Assembly (NCBI GenBank): GCA_947497755.1
Contig: CANMHT010000001.1
Coordinates: 682,001-746,000 of the forward strand
Direction: 5' to 3'
Length of the DNA stretch: 64,000 bases
From: an uncultured Polaribacter sp.
GTDB lineage: Bacteria > Bacteroidota > Bacteroidia > Flavobacteriales > Flavobacteriaceae
Position 1 is the stretch's first letter. Each line of letters begins with the position of its first letter. Shown piece by piece: positions 63,201-64,000 of the stretch. The notes below the pieces were generated by a model. It worked only from the letters and a program-made list of their open reading frames with translations, did no database searches and was not told where the DNA came from. A program made the translations under genes and the position numbers.

Positions 63201-64000
63201 TATTTCCTGTAGCATTTTGAGCAGTTCCTGCTTGGTCTAACCAAGTAGTAGGACTTAAGCCAATATCTCCTCTTAACCAAAGGATATGACCTGCTGCAAT
63301 AGCTGCAGTTCTATCATCATCAGTATCTCTATAGTCTACATCGTTATAATCATCAGCACCATTTCCATTATCTACATAAGGAACGTTTACATCAGAATCT
63401 TGATCTGGTAAATCTGTTATAGGATTATCATCTTCATCATTTACGTCAAATCCATCATTTACATCACTCCCTTCAAAACTATTATCTAAACCATCATTAT
63501 CAGAATCGATACCACTTGCTGTGTTTGACTTACCATTTTCTAGAATATCGTTAATTCCGTCTCCATCAGAATCATCGTCTAAATAATCTGGTATTGCATC
63601 AGCATTATTTCCAATAGTTGTATCTGTGTTTACAGGAGTTAATCCACCTAAATATGCAGAGTTTACTCCGTTATTTGTTAGATAAGTTGCTGCAGAATCA
63701 TTATTTGGAGCGATATAACCAGTAGTAGTTTGTGCTTCAATATTATCTGGAATACCATCATTATCAGAATCAATATCAAAAGCATCAATTATTCCGTCAT
63801 TATCAGAATCTCCAGTACCTTCAACAGTATCTAAAATACCATCGTTATCATCATCTAAGTCAATAGAATCTATAACACCATCGTTATCATTATCTAAAAC
63901 AACATCGATATCTCTATAATCTACATCTCCAGTAGAGTTACCGTCATTATCTGCATCTAATAAATCATTTATTGGATCATTTATCTCATCGTTAACATCA
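60238..64000 (-). CDS. Giant T9SS protein with TSP3 repeats (5' end outside window)
   Basis: The minus-strand frame is open from the stop at 60238 to the window edge, giving about 1254 visible C-terminal residues. No in-frame Met occurs before 62730, but the frame continues upstream. In order it shows aspartate-rich TSP3 repeats (about 63300-64000; [15 protein letters not shown]), a beta-sandwich/laminin-like stretch, and the DUF8202-like block shared with the protein at 108-5735 ([36 protein letters not shown]). A long surface region ([18 protein letters not shown]) follows, and then a T9SS type A sorting domain ([27 protein letters not shown]). It is a paralogue of the first gene; a surface adhesin role is inferred. 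Confidence 0.88.
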   Translation of the reverse strand, partial: DVNDEINDPINDLLDADNDGNSTGDVDYRDIDVVLDNDNDGVIDSIDLDDDNDGILDTVEGTGDSDNDGIIDAFDIDSDNDGIPDNIEAQTTTGYIAPNNDSAATYLTNNGVNSAYLGGLTPVNTDTTIGNNADAIPDYLDDDSDGDGINDILENGKSNTASGIDSDNDGLDNSFEGSDVNDGFDVNDEDDNPITDLPDQDSDVNVPYVDNGNGADDYNDVDYRDTDDDRTAAIAAGHILWLRGDIGLSPTTWLDQAGTAQNATGNNSPTINSNGLNFNPTVVLNGTNQDYQISNGIFGNTANNAYASLWVYGVGTRTSGSTDANLFTHNVDGSNVISLVAPDGSNLSFNPGTGGNTLTSTYGSSNGTFNIWNAGYDNNNATPSGNRTTIYRDGLELATNNNTGTFGGDNGDAFIGSLNGSTFMNGQIAEIMVYTSVPSSARQQQIQSYLALKYGITLDMTDNDAAIAEGDYVLEDLTTVVWDESANSTYHNDVAGIGRDDNMLLTQKQSKSINSDAVVTIGLGNIAANNASNSSSIDTNKSFLVWGNNNAALTNSTTKTLLCAPEIQLDRVWKIVETGSVGTVQVAITEATVGSFNINSVLNTPNTIKVLKVADDATFTTNVKHLPLNSVNINGQNHLVANYDFNGTKYFTYAEINGIFWNGDSAAWRGGAGASEAPSTIAADIDKVLVIDAETSLNNTSVINDANVECVWVKPNTKLVINDGHYLEFDEDFLLEGEIRLIGDAQLVQTHTGLSNVQGNGKIYRDQKANVPNVYRYHYWTSPVVPSLGSTTYSVAAVMKDGTTPTSENSVPKEINFVANSYNGAPTDPITIANYWIFSYFNGSTRNDWVQKRETGAINVAEGFIMKSTGRAPQNYTFVGTPNDGTYTKTVSPGTSSLVGNPYPSVIDTQKFIQDNSAVIDGTLYFWEHTGETTTSGVVEGHGKYGYIGGYSQRNEAMGVAANSVTNGTAGLGDATYTSPPRYIAVGQGFFLSAPANKGGTFTFDNSQRVYSSDNVFFKGKTTNAIPNFKLGFDYTNTSNAEIHRQLGINFKEGNTFNYESGFDSNTFDLQPTDIYWNFPQISSNLVIAGVGKIDAQLQIPLGIVIDSDKPVTLMIDEKENMDGYTIYLVDLLTGQIFNMDNPKELNLPKGTYADRFVLIFGGSALGVDDEDILNKLLVYTDSSNNEIVIKNNNNQQIKKVALYNLLGQKVNEWKNLETTFETRLQTNDLPSSVYIIRISSDKGNLSKKLIIK

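Noticed and set aside
62730-64000. End of the last gene at 62730 (first in-frame Met)
   Set aside because: The reading frame has no stop from 62731 to the window edge and encodes further TSP3 repeats, so the gene continues beyond the window.

Overview
The window looks like chromosomal DNA of a marine-type member of Flavobacteriaceae (Bacteroidetes). The evidence is strongly AT-rich sequence, type IX secretion (T9SS) C-terminal sorting domains, SusC/SusD proteins, DUF3822 and DUF2027-Smr proteins, and several promoters of the Bacteroidetes form TTG/TTT-N19-TAnnTTTG. No genus can be named from the sequence alone.

Layout. (1) 108-6376: a giant secreted adhesin-like T9SS protein followed by a small outer-membrane-barrel-like protein. 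(2) About 6482-12808: a 6.3-kb accessory island. It is bounded by an 80-bp direct repeat (79/80 identical) that contains the 3' half of tRNA-Met plus its terminator. The island holds a secreted beta-helix protein, a 1472-residue RHS/YD-repeat protein with SLH domains and a variable-looking C-terminal tip, and a mini YD-repeat protein with a T9SS sorting domain. The intact tRNA-Met(CAT) lies at the right edge, and no integrase is present. (3) 12950-33542: housekeeping genes. These are a START-like protein, a class IV aminotransferase, YqgE, HU, an fmt-recQ-NTPase operon, a DUF493/PPIase/PPIase-like/SurA/MoxR operon, a GH29 fucosidase with rsmD and DUF3822, a RecD/Pif1-like helicase, an LpxR-like protein, tandem PPK2 kinases, a DUF2027-Smr protein and a cysteine desulfurase. 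(4) 33570-60166: a complete starch/maltodextrin utilisation locus (PUL). (5) 60238-64000: the 5'-truncated, minus-strand paralogue of the first giant T9SS protein.

How the PUL should work. A T9SS-exported GH13 amylase and the surface lipoproteins SusD, SusE and SusF bind and cut starch, and SusC imports the oligosaccharides. On the divergent plus strand lie a LacI-type regulator, an SLC45-like sugar transporter, beta-phosphoglucomutase and a GH65 maltose phosphorylase, closed by a terminator. They are followed by GH13, an esterase-GH31 fusion, GH13, GH97 and GH13. The locus therefore combines hydrolytic (GH13/GH31/GH97) and phosphorolytic (GH65-PgmB) routes to glucose and glucose-6-phosphate. 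A near-perfect LacI-family operator palindrome lies between susC and the regulator gene.

The most unusual parts are the integrase-less tRNA-bounded RHS-SLH island, the split between the RHS protein and a separate mini-RHS/T9SS-tail protein, and the three-part CBM20-like/esterase/GH31 enzyme.
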